Below are positions 8,339 through 17,160 of a stretch of 64,000 nt of DNA, piece after piece. The notes beneath the pieces were generated by a model. The model saw nothing but the letters and a program-made list of their open reading frames with translations, was not told the origin of the DNA and ran no database searches. The stretch's first letter is position 1. Every line of letters begins with the position of its first letter. This DNA comes from Devosia oryzisoli (GTDB lineage Bacteria; Pseudomonadota; Alphaproteobacteria; Rhizobiales; Devosiaceae). Made by a program: the position numbers and the translations under genes. Location of the stretch: positions 1,054,001-1,118,000 of the forward strand of contig NZ_JACYFU010000001.1 of assembly GCF_014837245.1 (NCBI RefSeq), read 5' to 3'.

Positions 8339-9052
8339 ATGACCGAATTCGTTTTTCGTGAGGACGCCTATCGGCGCGAGATCAACGCAACCATCACCGG
8401 CATCGCGGATAGGGGCGCCATTGTTCTGGATCGAACAATTTTCTATGCGACTTCCGGTGGCCAGCCAGGCGACACTGGTCGTCTGGTTCTGCCGGACGGA
8501 ACTGCCATCGCAGTGGCGACTGCGGTGCATCCGGACGGGGACAAGACGCAGATTCTTCATGTGCCTGAAGAGGGCCAACCGCAACCAAAAGTCGGCGACG
8601 TGGTGACCGCCAAAATCGACTGGCACCGGCGCCATCGCCTCATGCGCATGCACACGGCTCTGCATCTGCTGTCGGTGGTTTTCCCCTTTCCGGTGACGGG
8701 CGGCTCTATCGGAGAGGACAAGGGCCGACTCGATTTCGACATGCCGGAGGTGCCCGATGACCTCCAGAATCTCGAACTGCAGCTCAATGCGATGGTCAAC
8801 GGTGACAGTCCGGTAACATCGGAGTGGATCAGCGATGACGAGATGCTCGCTAATGCCGACCTGATCAAGACCATGAAGGTGAAGCCCCCGATGGGTCAGG
8901 GACGGGTACGACTGGTCCGCATCGGCGAGGTGGACCTGCAACCATGCGGTGGCACGCACGTGGCGCGCACCGGCGAGATCGGCCCCCTCGCCCTGGGGAA
9001 AATCGAGAAGAAGGGCAAGCAGAACCGCCGCGTCAGCCTGCTCTTCGCCTAG
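8339..9052 (+). CDS. AlaX-type alanyl-tRNA editing protein
   Basis: A 237-aa free-standing homologue of the alanyl-tRNA synthetase editing domain; it would hydrolyse Ser-tRNA(Ala) or Gly-tRNA(Ala) in trans. The start contains TIFYATSGGQPGDTG, the conserved glycine-rich editing motif. The zinc ligands are visible as HTALH near residues 103-107 and CGGTH near residue 203. ATG 8339 follows TAAGG. The 3' end overlaps by 4 bp the convergent binding-protein gene on the other strand, leaving no room for a terminator. Confidence 0.9.
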   Translation: MTEFVFREDAYRREINATITGIADRGAIVLDRTIFYATSGGQPGDTGRLVLPDGTAIAVATAVHPDGDKTQILHVPEEGQPQPKVGDVVTAKIDWHRRHRLMRMHTALHLLSVVFPFPVTGGSIGEDKGRLDFDMPEVPDDLQNLELQLNAMVNGDSPVTSEWISDDEMLANADLIKTMKVKPPMGQGRVRLVRIGEVDLQPCGGTHVARTGEIGPLALGKIEKKGKQNRRVSLLFA

Positions 9053-10101
9053 TTGATGGGCGGCGCGTAGAGCAATCCACCATTGCTCCACAGCGCATTT
9101 TGTCCCCGCAGCATCGCCGCACCCGTCTGTGGGCCGAAGTGCCGGTCGTAAAGCTCCGCGTAGTTTCCGACTGCCCGGATCGCGTCGCTCATGAAAGTCG
9201 CCCGTAAACCCAATGCTTTCCCAAAGTCACCTTCCACTCCGAGCAGACGGCGAACTATGGGTGACCGAGTCGCCGCCAGGGAATCGATGTTGAGACTGGT
9301 GACACCCACTTCCTCGGCGGTGATCAGAGAGAAAATGGTCCAGCGCACGATGTTGAACCATTCGTCGTCGCCCTCGCGAACCACGGGACCAAGAATCTCT
9401 TTGGAGATACGCTCCGGGAGAATGCGCTGTTGCGACGGGTCGGGCAGTTCCCGGCGCAGCGCCTGGAGCACCCTTCCGGACGCCGATACCACCTGGCAAA
9501 AGCCGGCACGATAGGCAACGGCGAGGTCCGCCACATCCTCGTAGACAACGGGTCGAAAACTGGTCTGATTGGCGAAAAAGAAGTCGTCCAACGCCTGCAA
9601 TTCCCCGGACCCGTCAACCACGCAGATACTGACATCATCGAGTTCATAGGCGGAAACGACGCTCAGCGACTGCGGCACCAGAAAAGCCTGACCATCGAAA
9701 AAACTGGCGGTCACGTAGCGCGACCCGTAACGCATGTCCCGCGCAGCGGTCCAGGCACCGTTGCGCACAAGGACATCTACCGCACCCGTTTGCAGCGGCG
9801 CAAATCGCGCCTCTCCGCGGTACGAGCGAAACTCTATGAGATCGGGGTTGCCGAAGATGGCGGCGGCCAGCCCGCGGCAAATGTCGACGTCGAAGCCGGA
9901 CCACCGGCCGTCAACATCCTGCTGGGCAAATCCGGCCAGGCTGGTACTCGACCCGCACACCAGAAAGCCTCGCGCCTTGACAGCATCCAGTGTCTGAGCA
10001 GAGGACGACGCCATCAGGACGGTTAGGGAAAGCACAATTCCCAGAACGATTTTGAACAAGTGATTCAATGCACCGGCATCCCGCTTCGTTCGGGGCCGCA
10101 T
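9049..10101 (-). CDS. Second amino-acid ABC transporter binding protein (divergent AapJ paralogue)
   Basis: A 350-aa periplasmic binding protein of the SBP_bac_3 family, last gene of the aap operon and 59 bp after aapP. It shares the whole length and the C-terminal pattern LWSNGGLLYAPPIN with AapJ (LWTKGGIQYAPPIR) encoded 3.3 kb upstream. A hydrophobic signal segment (LFKIVLGIVLSLTVLMASSSAQ) follows a basic start; I chose ATG 10101. Ligand-site motifs differ: AapJ has SRTTTWTMSRD and TTDSSAL, whereas this protein has VRNGAWTAARD and SASGRVL, which lacks the Asp that in this family usually holds the ligand amino group. It may bind another ligand with the same permease, or be a non-canonical receptor. 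Confidence 0.82.
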   Translation of the reverse strand: MRPRTKRDAGALNHLFKIVLGIVLSLTVLMASSSAQTLDAVKARGFLVCGSSTSLAGFAQQDVDGRWSGFDVDICRGLAAAIFGNPDLIEFRSYRGEARFAPLQTGAVDVLVRNGAWTAARDMRYGSRYVTASFFDGQAFLVPQSLSVVSAYELDDVSICVVDGSGELQALDDFFFANQTSFRPVVYEDVADLAVAYRAGFCQVVSASGRVLQALRRELPDPSQQRILPERISKEILGPVVREGDDEWFNIVRWTIFSLITAEEVGVTSLNIDSLAATRSPIVRRLLGVEGDFGKALGLRATFMSDAIRAVGNYAELYDRHFGPQTGAAMLRGQNALWSNGGLLYAPPIN

Positions 10102-10160
10102 ATTGGCAGGGTGCCTCGGGGGGTCAAGCCGATGCAAGCCTGCCCCCCTGATAAATGAAG

Positions 10161-10961
10161 TCAGTGCAGGATCTGGCTGAGGAACAGCTTGGTCCGCTCG
10201 TGCTGCGGGTTGGAGAAGAATTCCTCGGGCTCGTTCTGCTCGATGATCTGACCCTGATCCATGAAGATCACCCGATTCGCGACCTGGCGCGCAAAACCCA
10301 TTTCGTGGGTCACGCAGATCATCGTCATGCCCTCCTCGGCGAGACTGATCATCACCTCGAGCACTTCCTTGACCATCTCGGGGTCCAGTGCCGAGGTGGG
10401 CTCATCAAACAGCATGATCTTGGGCTGCATGCAGAGCGAGCGGGCAATCGCCACGCGCTGCTGTTGGCCACCCGAGAGCTGACCGGGGAACTTGTTCGCC
10501 TGTTCCGGGATCTTGACGCGCTCGAGGTAATGCATGGCCGTCGCCTCTGCGTCCTTCTTGGGGATGCCGCGGACCCAGATGGGAGCCAGGGTCAGGTTCT
10601 GCAGGATGGTCAGGTGTGGAAAGAGGTTAAAGTGCTGGAACACCATCCCGACCTCGCGTCGCACCTCGTCGATGCGTTTGAGGTCGGCCGTCAACTCGGT
10701 GCCGTTGACGATGATCTGGCCTTCCTGGTGTTCCTCCAGGCGATTGATGCAGCGGATCAGCGTCGACTTGCCCGACCCCGAAGGCCCGGCAATGACGATG
10801 CGCTCTCCCTGCATCACCTTGAGGTTGATGTCGCGCAGCACGTGGAAATCGCCGTACCACTTGTGCATGCCGATGACCTCGATGGCGACATCGGTGTCCG
10901 ACACCTTCATGTTGCTGGTGTCAATCCGCCGCTCTTCGGCGGTCTGCATCACTTGGGACAT
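10161..10961 (-). CDS. aapP: General L-amino-acid ABC transporter ATP-binding protein
   Basis: A 266-aa ABC ATPase that powers amino-acid uptake. Walker [10 protein letters not shown] is at residues 59-67, the signature LSGGQQQR and Walker [15 protein letters not shown] follow, and the switch histidine is in THEMGFA. The sequence is typical of polar amino acid ATPases (GltL/AapP class) with [13 protein letters not shown]. It starts 5 bp after aapM, so it belongs to the same polycistronic message. Confidence 0.95.
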   Translation of the reverse strand: MSQVMQTAEERRIDTSNMKVSDTDVAIEVIGMHKWYGDFHVLRDINLKVMQGERIVIAGPSGSGKSTLIRCINRLEEHQEGQIIVNGTELTADLKRIDEVRREVGMVFQHFNLFPHLTILQNLTLAPIWVRGIPKKDAEATAMHYLERVKIPEQANKFPGQLSGGQQQRVAIARSLCMQPKIMLFDEPTSALDPEMVKEVLEVMISLAEEGMTMICVTHEMGFARQVANRVIFMDQGQIIEQNEPEEFFSNPQHERTKLFLSQILH

Positions 10962-10966
10962 GGTGG

Positions 10967-12094
10967 CTACCTCTTATGGCCGGTATTGAGACGGCGTTCC
11001 ATGAAGATGGAATATCGGGACATGCCGAAGCAGAACGCCCAGAACACCATGGCCGCAAAGATGTAGCCGGTGGTGGACGTGTTGGACGACTGCCATTCGA
11101 GCGCGGAATCGTTCTTGGTTTTGACTGCTTCGAGCAAGTCCTTCATGCCGACGATGTAGACGAGCGATGTATCCTTGAAGAGCGCGATGGCACTGTTCAC
11201 GATACCGGGGATGACGTGCTTGAGTGCCTGGGGAAGGATGATGAAGAACATCCGCTGCCAGTAATTGAGGCCCAGTGCCGCCGCCGCCTCGTACTGGCCC
11301 CGCGGAATGGCCTGCAGGCCGCCGCGCACCACTTCGGCCATATAGGCCGAGGTGAAAAGCGTGACGCCGACGAGCGCCCGCAGGAACTTGTCCACCGTCG
11401 TGCCCTGCGGCATGAACAGCGGCAGCATGATCGAGGCCATGAAGAGGATCGTGATCAGCGGCACGGCCCGGATGAGTTCGATGAACGCCACGCACAGCGT
11501 CTTGATGACCGGCATCTGTGATTGCCGTCCGAGTGCAAGGATCACACCCAGCGGGAACGACAGCGTGATGCCGATGACCGAGAGGATCAGCGTGACCAGC
11601 AGGCCGCCCCATTTTTCCGTGGTGATGACCCGCAGCCCGAAGACACCGCCCGCGAGCAGGTAATAGCTCACGATCGGGTAGACCACGAGGAACAGGACCG
11701 CGTTGAGGCCCTTGTACGGCGCCTTGGGAATGGCGAGCGGGATCAGCAGCAGGGCGCCCAAGAGGAAGACCAGGTTGGGCCGCCACAACTGGTCAATGTC
11801 GTAGAACCCGTAGATGAAGAACTCGATCTCCGAATAAATGTAGGCCCAGCACGCGCCGGCGTTGAGGGCCCGGCAATCCTCCACCGTCCCGCCGGGAAAG
11901 ACGGCGTGGCCGATGAAGAAATTGAACAGCGGCGGCACCACCCAGAGGAGGAACAGCAAGCCCAGGATGGTGAGACCGGTATCGAGGGGGGATGCGAACA
12001 GGTTCTTTTGCATCCACGCCAGCGGACCGCTCGTGCGGTGCGGGGCGGGGCGGCTTTCCTCGAGATGGGACCGAACGAAACCAATATCTGTCAT
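10967..12094 (-). CDS. aapM: General L-amino-acid ABC transporter permease
   Basis: A 375-aa inner membrane permease with about 8 transmembrane segments. The long N-terminal part and the periplasmic insertion around [18 protein letters not shown] are typical of AapM/BztC-type permeases, which are larger than ordinary HisM-type subunits. The ATPase-contact (EAA) loop is seen in [20 protein letters not shown] followed by [17 protein letters not shown]. It follows aapQ with a 9-bp gap and precedes aapP by 5 bp. Confidence 0.94.
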   Translation of the reverse strand: MTDIGFVRSHLEESRPAPHRTSGPLAWMQKNLFASPLDTGLTILGLLFLLWVVPPLFNFFIGHAVFPGGTVEDCRALNAGACWAYIYSEIEFFIYGFYDIDQLWRPNLVFLLGALLLIPLAIPKAPYKGLNAVLFLVVYPIVSYYLLAGGVFGLRVITTEKWGGLLVTLILSVIGITLSFPLGVILALGRQSQMPVIKTLCVAFIELIRAVPLITILFMASIMLPLFMPQGTTVDKFLRALVGVTLFTSAYMAEVVRGGLQAIPRGQYEAAAALGLNYWQRMFFIILPQALKHVIPGIVNSAIALFKDTSLVYIVGMKDLLEAVKTKNDSALEWQSSNTSTTGYIFAAMVFWAFCFGMSRYSIFMERRLNTGHKR

Positions 12095-12103
12095 GTTCGG
12101 CTC

Positions 12104-13294
12104 CTACCGTTCCACCAGCCGGACGCGGGCATTGTACCAGTTCATGATCGCCGAGGTCAGCAGGGACAGCGTCAGGTAGACCGCCATGGTCATGGCGATG
12201 CATTCGATGGCGCGACCGGTCTGATTGAGGGCGGTGCCGGAGAACACGTTGACCAGTTCCGCGTAACCGATGGCCGCGCCGAGGGAGGAGTTCTTGGTGA
12301 GGTTGAGGTACTGGCTGGTCAGCGGCGGGACAATGACGCGCATGGCCTGCGGAACGATGACGAGCCGCAGCCGGTCGCTGTCCTTGAGGCCGAGAGACTG
12401 CGCCGCTTCGGTCTGCCCGCGATTAACCGAGAGAATGCCGGCGCGGACGGTTTCGGCGATGAAGGACGCGGTGTAGATCGTCAGGCCAAAGGCCAGCGCC
12501 ACGAATTCAGGCGGCAGTTGTACCCCACCCCGGAAATTAAAGCGCTGCAATTCGGGCACATCGAAGGTAACGCTGGCGCCACTGATGAGCCAGACCGCAG
12601 CGGTCACGCCGAACAGCAGTGCGACTGACGTCAGAAAGACGGGGAACCGCTGGCCGGTCGCTTCCAGGCGCTTGCGGGCCCAGTGGCGTAACGCAAAGAC
12701 GCCGATTATGGCGAGGAGGAGCCCGACCCATACCCAGCCGAATTGCGCATCTGGGATTGGCCTCGGCACGTAGATGCCACGCTGGTTGATGAAGGAGTCG
12801 AAGGGCAGCGTGAAACTGTCGCGCACCGCCGGCATCGCCTTGAGCACCGCAAAATACCAGAAGAACAATTGCAGCAGCAGCGGGATATTCCGGATGGTCT
12901 CGATGTAGACCGTGGCCAGCGAAGACACGATGAAGTTCGAGCTCAGCCTTGCAATACCCAGGGTGAAGCCAAGGATGGTCGAAAAGAAGATTCCGATGAC
13001 GGCGACAAGAAGCGTATTGAGAATGCCGACCAGAAAGGCTTCCCAGTAGAACGACGCCCGTGACCAGGGCAACAGGGAGAAGCCGATGTCGAAACCAGCG
13101 GTCCGCCACAGGAAATCAAAACCCGTGGTCTTGTTCTGGGCGGCTAGGTTGGCGGCCGTATTCTGGATGATCCAGGCGATGAACGTCACCAGGATCACCG
13201 CGACAACGACCTGGTAGATGATCCCGCGGATCACCGGATCGTTGAAAAAGGAGACCCGGGGGGCGTCATTGCGCCCCGTATCGAGTGTTGTCAT
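12104..13294 (-). CDS. aapQ: General L-amino-acid ABC transporter permease
   Basis: A 396-aa inner membrane permease with about 8 transmembrane segments, partner of AapM. The family-specific PRVSFFNDPVIRGIIYQ start, the segment YIETIRNIPLLLQLFFWY, and the EAA loop ETVRAGILSVNRGQTEAAQSLGL all match AapQ/BztB proteins. ATG 13294 is separated from aapJ by a 113-bp spacer holding a stem-loop, which should let the binding protein be made in excess. Confidence 0.94.
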   Translation of the reverse strand: MTTLDTGRNDAPRVSFFNDPVIRGIIYQVVVAVILVTFIAWIIQNTAANLAAQNKTTGFDFLWRTAGFDIGFSLLPWSRASFYWEAFLVGILNTLLVAVIGIFFSTILGFTLGIARLSSNFIVSSLATVYIETIRNIPLLLQLFFWYFAVLKAMPAVRDSFTLPFDSFINQRGIYVPRPIPDAQFGWVWVGLLLAIIGVFALRHWARKRLEATGQRFPVFLTSVALLFGVTAAVWLISGASVTFDVPELQRFNFRGGVQLPPEFVALAFGLTIYTASFIAETVRAGILSVNRGQTEAAQSLGLKDSDRLRLVIVPQAMRVIVPPLTSQYLNLTKNSSLGAAIGYAELVNVFSGTALNQTGRAIECIAMTMAVYLTLSLLTSAIMNWYNARVRLVER

Positions 13295-13369
13295 ATGCGT
13301 GCTGCCCCATGGCCGCGCTTGGCCGCGCCCCTCGGAGGAAGGGTACGATCAGGCGAGGGATCAAAAGCG

Positions 13370-13394
13370 TCCGGCGCCCACAAGGAGCGCCGGA
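13370..13394 (-). terminator. Intercistronic stem-loop between aapJ and aapQ
   Basis: A perfect 8-bp stem: TCCGGCGC (13370-13377) pairs with GCGCCGGA (13387-13394) around a 9-nt loop. Read on the minus strand it is followed by CGCTTTTG, so it can act as a partial terminator or as a 3' stabiliser of the aapJ message. Confidence 0.7.
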
Positions 13395-13407
13395 ACAGAC
13401 TTAAGAC

Positions 13408-14424
13408 TTAGCGGATCGGCGGAGCGTACTGGATGCCGCCCTTGGTCCAGAGCGCATTGAGGCCGCGCTCCAGCCCGATTGGGGTATCCGGGCCGACGTT
13501 GCGATCATAGGATTCGCCGTAGTTGCCGACGTGCTTGATGATACGATAGGCCCAGTCGTTGGTCAGCCCGAGCGGCGTTCCGAACTCGCCTTCCACGCCG
13601 AGCAGACGCTTGATCGCAGGATTGTCCGAGCCCAGCATCTCATCGACATTGCTCTGGGTCACGCCCAGCTCTTCTGCTTCGAGCAGCGCAAAATAGGTCC
13701 AGCGACCGATGTTGAACCACTGCGTATCACCGGCGCGGACCACGGGGCCGAGCGGCTCCTTGGAGATGATTTCGGGCAGGATGATGTGCTCGTCCGGGTT
13801 GGCGAACTTGGAGCGTTCGGCGGCCAGGGCCGAGGAGTCGGTAGTGTAGACGTCGCAGCGGCCGTCTTCATAGGCCTTCACCACTTCGTCCTGGTCCACG
13901 AACACCACGGAATTGAATTCCATGTTGTTGGCCGCGAAGTAGTCGGCCGCGTTCAATTCCGTGGTGGTGCCGGATTCGATGCAGATGGCCGCGCCGCTCA
14001 GGTCGAGCGCCGATTCGATGCCGTCGGCCTTGCGGACCATGAAGCCCTGGCCGTCATAGAACATGGTGCCGACAAAGCTGATCCCCAGCTGCGTGTCGCG
14101 GCTCATGGTCCAGGTGGTGGTGCGGGAGAGGACGTCGATCTCGCCCGAGGACAGGGCGGTGAAGCGCTCCTGGCTGGTCAGCGACGTGAAGCGGACAGCA
14201 TCGGCATCATCGAAGATCGCGGCAGCAAGCGCGCGGCAATAATCCACTTCGATGCCGGTCCAGACGTTGTTGGAATCGGGGGCGGAGAAGCCGGCCACGC
14301 CGCCAGTCACGCCGCACTGAACATAGCCCTTTGCCTTGACGTCATCGAGAATAGCCGCGTGAGCAGCGGTCGCGCCGAGGCCCAGCGAGGCCGCGATTGC
14401 GATCGAAACGAGCGCTTTTTGCAT
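13408..14424 (-). CDS. aapJ: General L-amino-acid ABC transporter substrate-binding protein
   Basis: A 338-aa periplasmic protein that captures a broad range of L-amino acids for the AapQMP permease. A clear signal peptide (MQKALVSIAIAASLGLGATAAHA) precedes the mature protein. The AapJ/BztA hallmarks are CGVTGGVAGFSAPD, the ligand-site loop SRTTTWTMSRD, YTTDSSALAAER and the C-terminal LWTKGGIQYAPPIR. It is the first gene of an operon aapJ-Q-M-P plus a second binding protein. The system is widespread in Rhizobiales and rhodobacteria. Confidence 0.95.
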   Translation of the reverse strand: MQKALVSIAIAASLGLGATAAHAAILDDVKAKGYVQCGVTGGVAGFSAPDSNNVWTGIEVDYCRALAAAIFDDADAVRFTSLTSQERFTALSSGEIDVLSRTTTWTMSRDTQLGISFVGTMFYDGQGFMVRKADGIESALDLSGAAICIESGTTTELNAADYFAANNMEFNSVVFVDQDEVVKAYEDGRCDVYTTDSSALAAERSKFANPDEHIILPEIISKEPLGPVVRAGDTQWFNIGRWTYFALLEAEELGVTQSNVDEMLGSDNPAIKRLLGVEGEFGTPLGLTNDWAYRIIKHVGNYGESYDRNVGPDTPIGLERGLNALWTKGGIQYAPPIR

Positions 14425-14522
14425 TGAGTATTGCCTTTATTGTTTCCTGACCCTGTGTCTCGAGGCCCGCGAAACTGCACCCACGGCCCCCGACAGCACC
14501 TCCACCTTTGTTCGGCGGTTCG

Positions 14523-14604
14523 ATGCTGCTAAGCATGCAAACCTCTATTCACCCTTGCGTCAAGGGCAGAAGGAACATTGGGACAGCAAAGCTGTCTCTT
14601 TTTT
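14523..14604 (+). ncRNA. Candidate structured RNA: small RNA or metC leader
   Basis: Three consecutive hairpins on the plus strand in the aapJ-metC divergent spacer: ATGCT/AGCAT (14523-14536), CCCTTG/CAAGGG with a 3-nt loop (14552-14566), and GACAGC/GCTGTC with loop AAA (14582-14596), the last ending in six T residues (14599-14604). This architecture fits either a short terminator-ended sRNA or a transcription attenuator in the metC leader. No convincing promoter was identified. It matches no riboswitch class I can recognise by eye. Confidence 0.4.
14580..14604 (+). terminator. Rho-independent terminator upstream of metC
   Basis: GACAGC pairs with GCTGTC around AAA, extendable by one G-U and one G-C pair to 8 bp, then a T tract at 14599-14604. 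It is oriented on the plus strand but lies 43 bp before the metC start, with no plus-strand gene directly upstream. Confidence 0.75.
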
Positions 14605-14647
14605 AGCCAAAATTGCCGTGTGACCCGTTTTTGAGCAAAGCCGGAAA

Positions 14648-15823
14648 ATGACAGCCTCCCGCTCCGATGCCGCCGTAGAAACCATCCTGACCCATCTCGG
14701 GCGCGCCCCGGAGGAGCAGTTCGGCTTCGTCAACACGCCGGTCTACCGAGGGTCGACCGTGCTCTTCAAAACGCTGGCTGACATCGAGGCGCAGTCACAG
14801 CGTTTCCTCTATGGCCGCGCCGGCAACCCCACGACCGAGAGCGTGGAGGCCGTGATCACCGCACTGGAAGGCGCGCATCGGACGCGCCTTGTGCCATCGG
14901 GACTCGCCGCCATCACCGTAGCGCTGATGTCCTGTCTCAAGGCGGGCGATGACCTGCTGATCAGTGACAGTGCCTATGAGCCGGGTCGCAAGTTCGCCGA
15001 TGGCTACCTGACACGCATGGGCGTGACCACGCGCTATTTCGATCCGCGCATCCGGAGTGGCCTCAGTGAACTGATGCAGTCCAACACCCGGGCGGTGCTG
15101 GCCGAGAGCCCAGGGTCCCTCACCTTCGAAGTCCAGGACATCCCTGCGCTGGCCGCCGCAGCCCATGCGGGAGGCGCCCGCCTCATCGTCGACAACAGCT
15201 GGGCCAGCCCGCTCTTCTGCCAGCCACTCAAGCTGGGCGCCGACATCGTCGTGCACGCGGGCACCAAAATGTTCGTCGGCCATTCAGACGCCTTCGCCGG
15301 CACCATCTCCACCACAGGGGCAGCCTGGGCCGATGTCGAGCACGTCCGTTCGCTGCTCGGCTTTTTCACCTCTGGCGACGACGCCTTTCTCGTGGCGCGG
15401 GGATTGCGTACGCTGGCCATTCGCATGAAGGAACATCAAGCCCGGGCGTTGGACATCGCCCGCTGGCTGCAACAGCAGCCTGGCGTGGTGAAGGTCCTCC
15501 ACCCCGCCCTGCCCGATCATCCTGACCACGCGCTGTGGAAACGCGATTTTACCGGCTCCGGAAGCCTGTTCGGCTTCATTCTCGAGCCCGCCCCGCGCGA
15601 CGCGGTGGCCGCGCTGGTCGATCACCTCACGCTGTTCAGCATGGGCTATTCGTGGGGCGGCTACGAGAGCCTGCTGCTGCCGGTGAAGATCACCAGGGCC
15701 CGTACGGCGGTGCCATGGCACGAGGATGGCAACCTGTTCCGTGTCCACATCGGTTTCGAGGACCTCGAAGACCTCAAGGCCGACCTCTCCGCAGGCTTGG
15801 ACCGCTATCGCGCGGCGCGCTGA
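14648..15823 (+). CDS. metC: Cystathionine beta-lyase
   Basis: A 391-aa cytosolic PLP enzyme of the Cys/Met metabolism (fold type I) family that would cleave cystathionine to homocysteine, pyruvate and ammonia in methionine synthesis. The order of motifs matches MetC: TPVYRGSTVLF, YGRAGNPTTESVE, the cofactor aspartate in LIVDNSWASPLF, the PLP lysine in AGTKMFVGHSD, and a C-terminal MGYSWGGYESLLLP. The ATG at 14648 follows GCCGGAAA. A terminator-like hairpin lies just upstream and could control it by attenuation. The 3' end overlaps the convergent PAP2 gene by 19 bp. Confidence 0.92.
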   Translation: MTASRSDAAVETILTHLGRAPEEQFGFVNTPVYRGSTVLFKTLADIEAQSQRFLYGRAGNPTTESVEAVITALEGAHRTRLVPSGLAAITVALMSCLKAGDDLLISDSAYEPGRKFADGYLTRMGVTTRYFDPRIRSGLSELMQSNTRAVLAESPGSLTFEVQDIPALAAAAHAGGARLIVDNSWASPLFCQPLKLGADIVVHAGTKMFVGHSDAFAGTISTTGAAWADVEHVRSLLGFFTSGDDAFLVARGLRTLAIRMKEHQARALDIARWLQQQPGVVKVLHPALPDHPDHALWKRDFTGSGSLFGFILEPAPRDAVAALVDHLTLFSMGYSWGGYESLLLPVKITRARTAVPWHEDGNLFRVHIGFEDLEDLKADLSAGLDRYRAAR

Positions 15824-16554
15824 AATCGGCTGAAGACCCGGCGAAGGTGGGGCACCCCCCGGAATCGCACCCGCCCGTCCGGCAGTCTGGCAAAAAGCCA
15901 GCGTCGGGCGGCAAAAAAGTTGCGCACTGCGTAAGCGCCGACCATGCCCAGGGCGAAGCCGGCCACCACGTCCGTCGGATAGTGCATGCCGATCACCACC
16001 CGCGAAACACCGGTCATGATTGCAATGATCAGCACCAGCCGGAAAAAGCGCGGTGCAAGGAAGCCGACCACGAAACAGAAGGCCATTGCCGTGGTCGAGT
16101 GGCCGGATGGGAAGCTCTGGAACGTCGAATCGTTGAGGAAGTGCTGGAAGCTGAAGGCACCGAAATCATCGAACTCGGCGGGCCGACCGCGACCGAGCAG
16201 CCGTTTGAGCAGGTTCGATGCCAGACCCGGCACGCCGACCCCCAGAAAGATGAAGCTGGAGACCAGCAGAAGTTCATGGTTGGCGCGGCGCCACGGGCCG
16301 GGGGCAAGCAGCCGGCCGGCGATGGCGCACAGCACGACCAGGATCAGGCTCGGGATCAGCACCCAGTCGGAAAGGCCGAAATCGGTGACGAAGGCGAATG
16401 GCTGCTTCCAGATGTCCGGCCAGGCCTGGAGCGAGCGCGAGACATAAACGTCAAAAAAAAGCAGGACGAACAGCGCCAGGATGAGCCAGGCGAGATAGTC
16501 AGGCCAGTTCTTGCGGTGCAGCCCCAGCGGCCAGGCTTTGGTGAGGTCGGACAT
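15805..16554 (-). CDS. PAP2-family phosphatase
   Basis: A 249-aa integral membrane phosphatase. The tripartite acid-phosphatase signature is complete: KRLLGRGRP, PSGHSTTAMA and SRVVIGMHYPTDVVAG, giving the catalytic Arg, Ser-Gly-His and Arg-His residues. About five to six membrane segments place the active site on the periplasmic face. Substrates in the family include phosphatidic acid, undecaprenyl diphosphate and lipid A phosphates; nothing here decides between them. Its 3' end overlaps metC, and tRNA-Pro lies upstream on the opposite strand. Confidence 0.9.
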   Translation of the reverse strand: MSDLTKAWPLGLHRKNWPDYLAWLILALFVLLFFDVYVSRSLQAWPDIWKQPFAFVTDFGLSDWVLIPSLILVVLCAIAGRLLAPGPWRRANHELLLVSSFIFLGVGVPGLASNLLKRLLGRGRPAEFDDFGAFSFQHFLNDSTFQSFPSGHSTTAMAFCFVVGFLAPRFFRLVLIIAIMTGVSRVVIGMHYPTDVVAGFALGMVGAYAVRNFFAARRWLFARLPDGRVRFRGVPHLRRVFSRFQRAAR

Positions 16555-16656
16555 GGGTGTTTTCTGGCGGCGCGCGACACCGCCGTCAATCCATCTCCAC
16601 GTGATTGGTTACACTTGCCCTATCGCCCCGGACGCGCTAACTGAACGATGCGATCT

Positions 16657-16733
16657 CGGAGTGTAGCTCAGCCTGGTAGAGCACCGGTTTTGGGAACCGG
16701 GGGTCCAAAGTTCGAATCTTTGTACTCCGACCA
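16657..16733 (+). tRNA. tRNA-Pro (TGG)
   Basis: A 77-nt cloverleaf. Acceptor CGGAGTG pairs with TACTCCG, including one G-T pair, followed by discriminator A and encoded CCA (16731-16733). The anticodon arm CCGGT/ACCGG encloses the loop TTTGGGA with anticodon TGG. Confidence 0.95.
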
Positions 16734-16760
16734 TCGCCCTGCCTATGTTGAGGACTGTGC

Positions 16761-17066
16761 ATGACGGCCCGTATCTACCGCCCCGCCCGCAACGCAATGC
16801 AATCGGGCAAGGGCAAGACCAAGCAGTGGCTGCTGGTGTTCGAACAGACCGATGCGCGGGGCATCGACCCGCTCATGGGCTACACCACCAGCGAAGACAC
16901 GCAGCAGCAGGTGCGGCTTTCGTTCCCCACATTGGAGGAAGCGGAGGCCTACGCGACGCGCAACGGCATCCCCTACAGCGTTCAGCCCGTGCACGAACCC
17001 AGCGTCAAGCGCGTGAGCTATCCGGATAATTTTCGGTCGGACCGGAAAACGCCCTGGACGCATTGA
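16761..17066 (+). CDS. ETC complex I subunit (NDUFS4-like)
   Basis: A 101-aa protein of the ETC_C1_NDUFS4 family, an accessory subunit of NADH:ubiquinone oxidoreductase shared by alphaproteobacteria and mitochondria. Family features are the start MTARIYRPARNAMQSGK, the middle LSFPTLEEAEAYATRNGIPY and the tail PDNFRSDRKTPWTH. The gene directly follows tRNA-Pro and ends before a clear terminator. It stands apart from the nuo operon. Confidence 0.93.
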   Translation: MTARIYRPARNAMQSGKGKTKQWLLVFEQTDARGIDPLMGYTTSEDTQQQVRLSFPTLEEAEAYATRNGIPYSVQPVHEPSVKRVSYPDNFRSDRKTPWTH

Positions 17067-17093
17067 ACGCCGTTTGATCGCTACACGAAGTGG

Positions 17094-17118
17094 ACGCCGC
17101 AAGAGATTGCGGCGTTTT
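17094..17118 (+). terminator. Terminator after the complex I subunit gene
   Basis: ACGCCGCA (17094-17101) pairs perfectly with TGCGGCGT (17108-17115) around a 6-nt loop, followed by TTT. It lies 28 bp after the stop codon. Confidence 0.75.
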
Positions 17119-17160
17119 GCATTTCAGGGGCCTAGGCCCGAGGCCAGCAAGGAGCTTTCG

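Noticed and set aside
13295-13407. A small gene between aapJ and aapQ
   Set aside because: No start with a ribosome binding site and a coherent frame; the spacer is explained by the stem-loop.
14425-14647. A SAM riboswitch upstream of metC
   Set aside because: The three simple hairpins do not resemble a known SAM class, and the pseudoknot expected for SAM-II could not be drawn.
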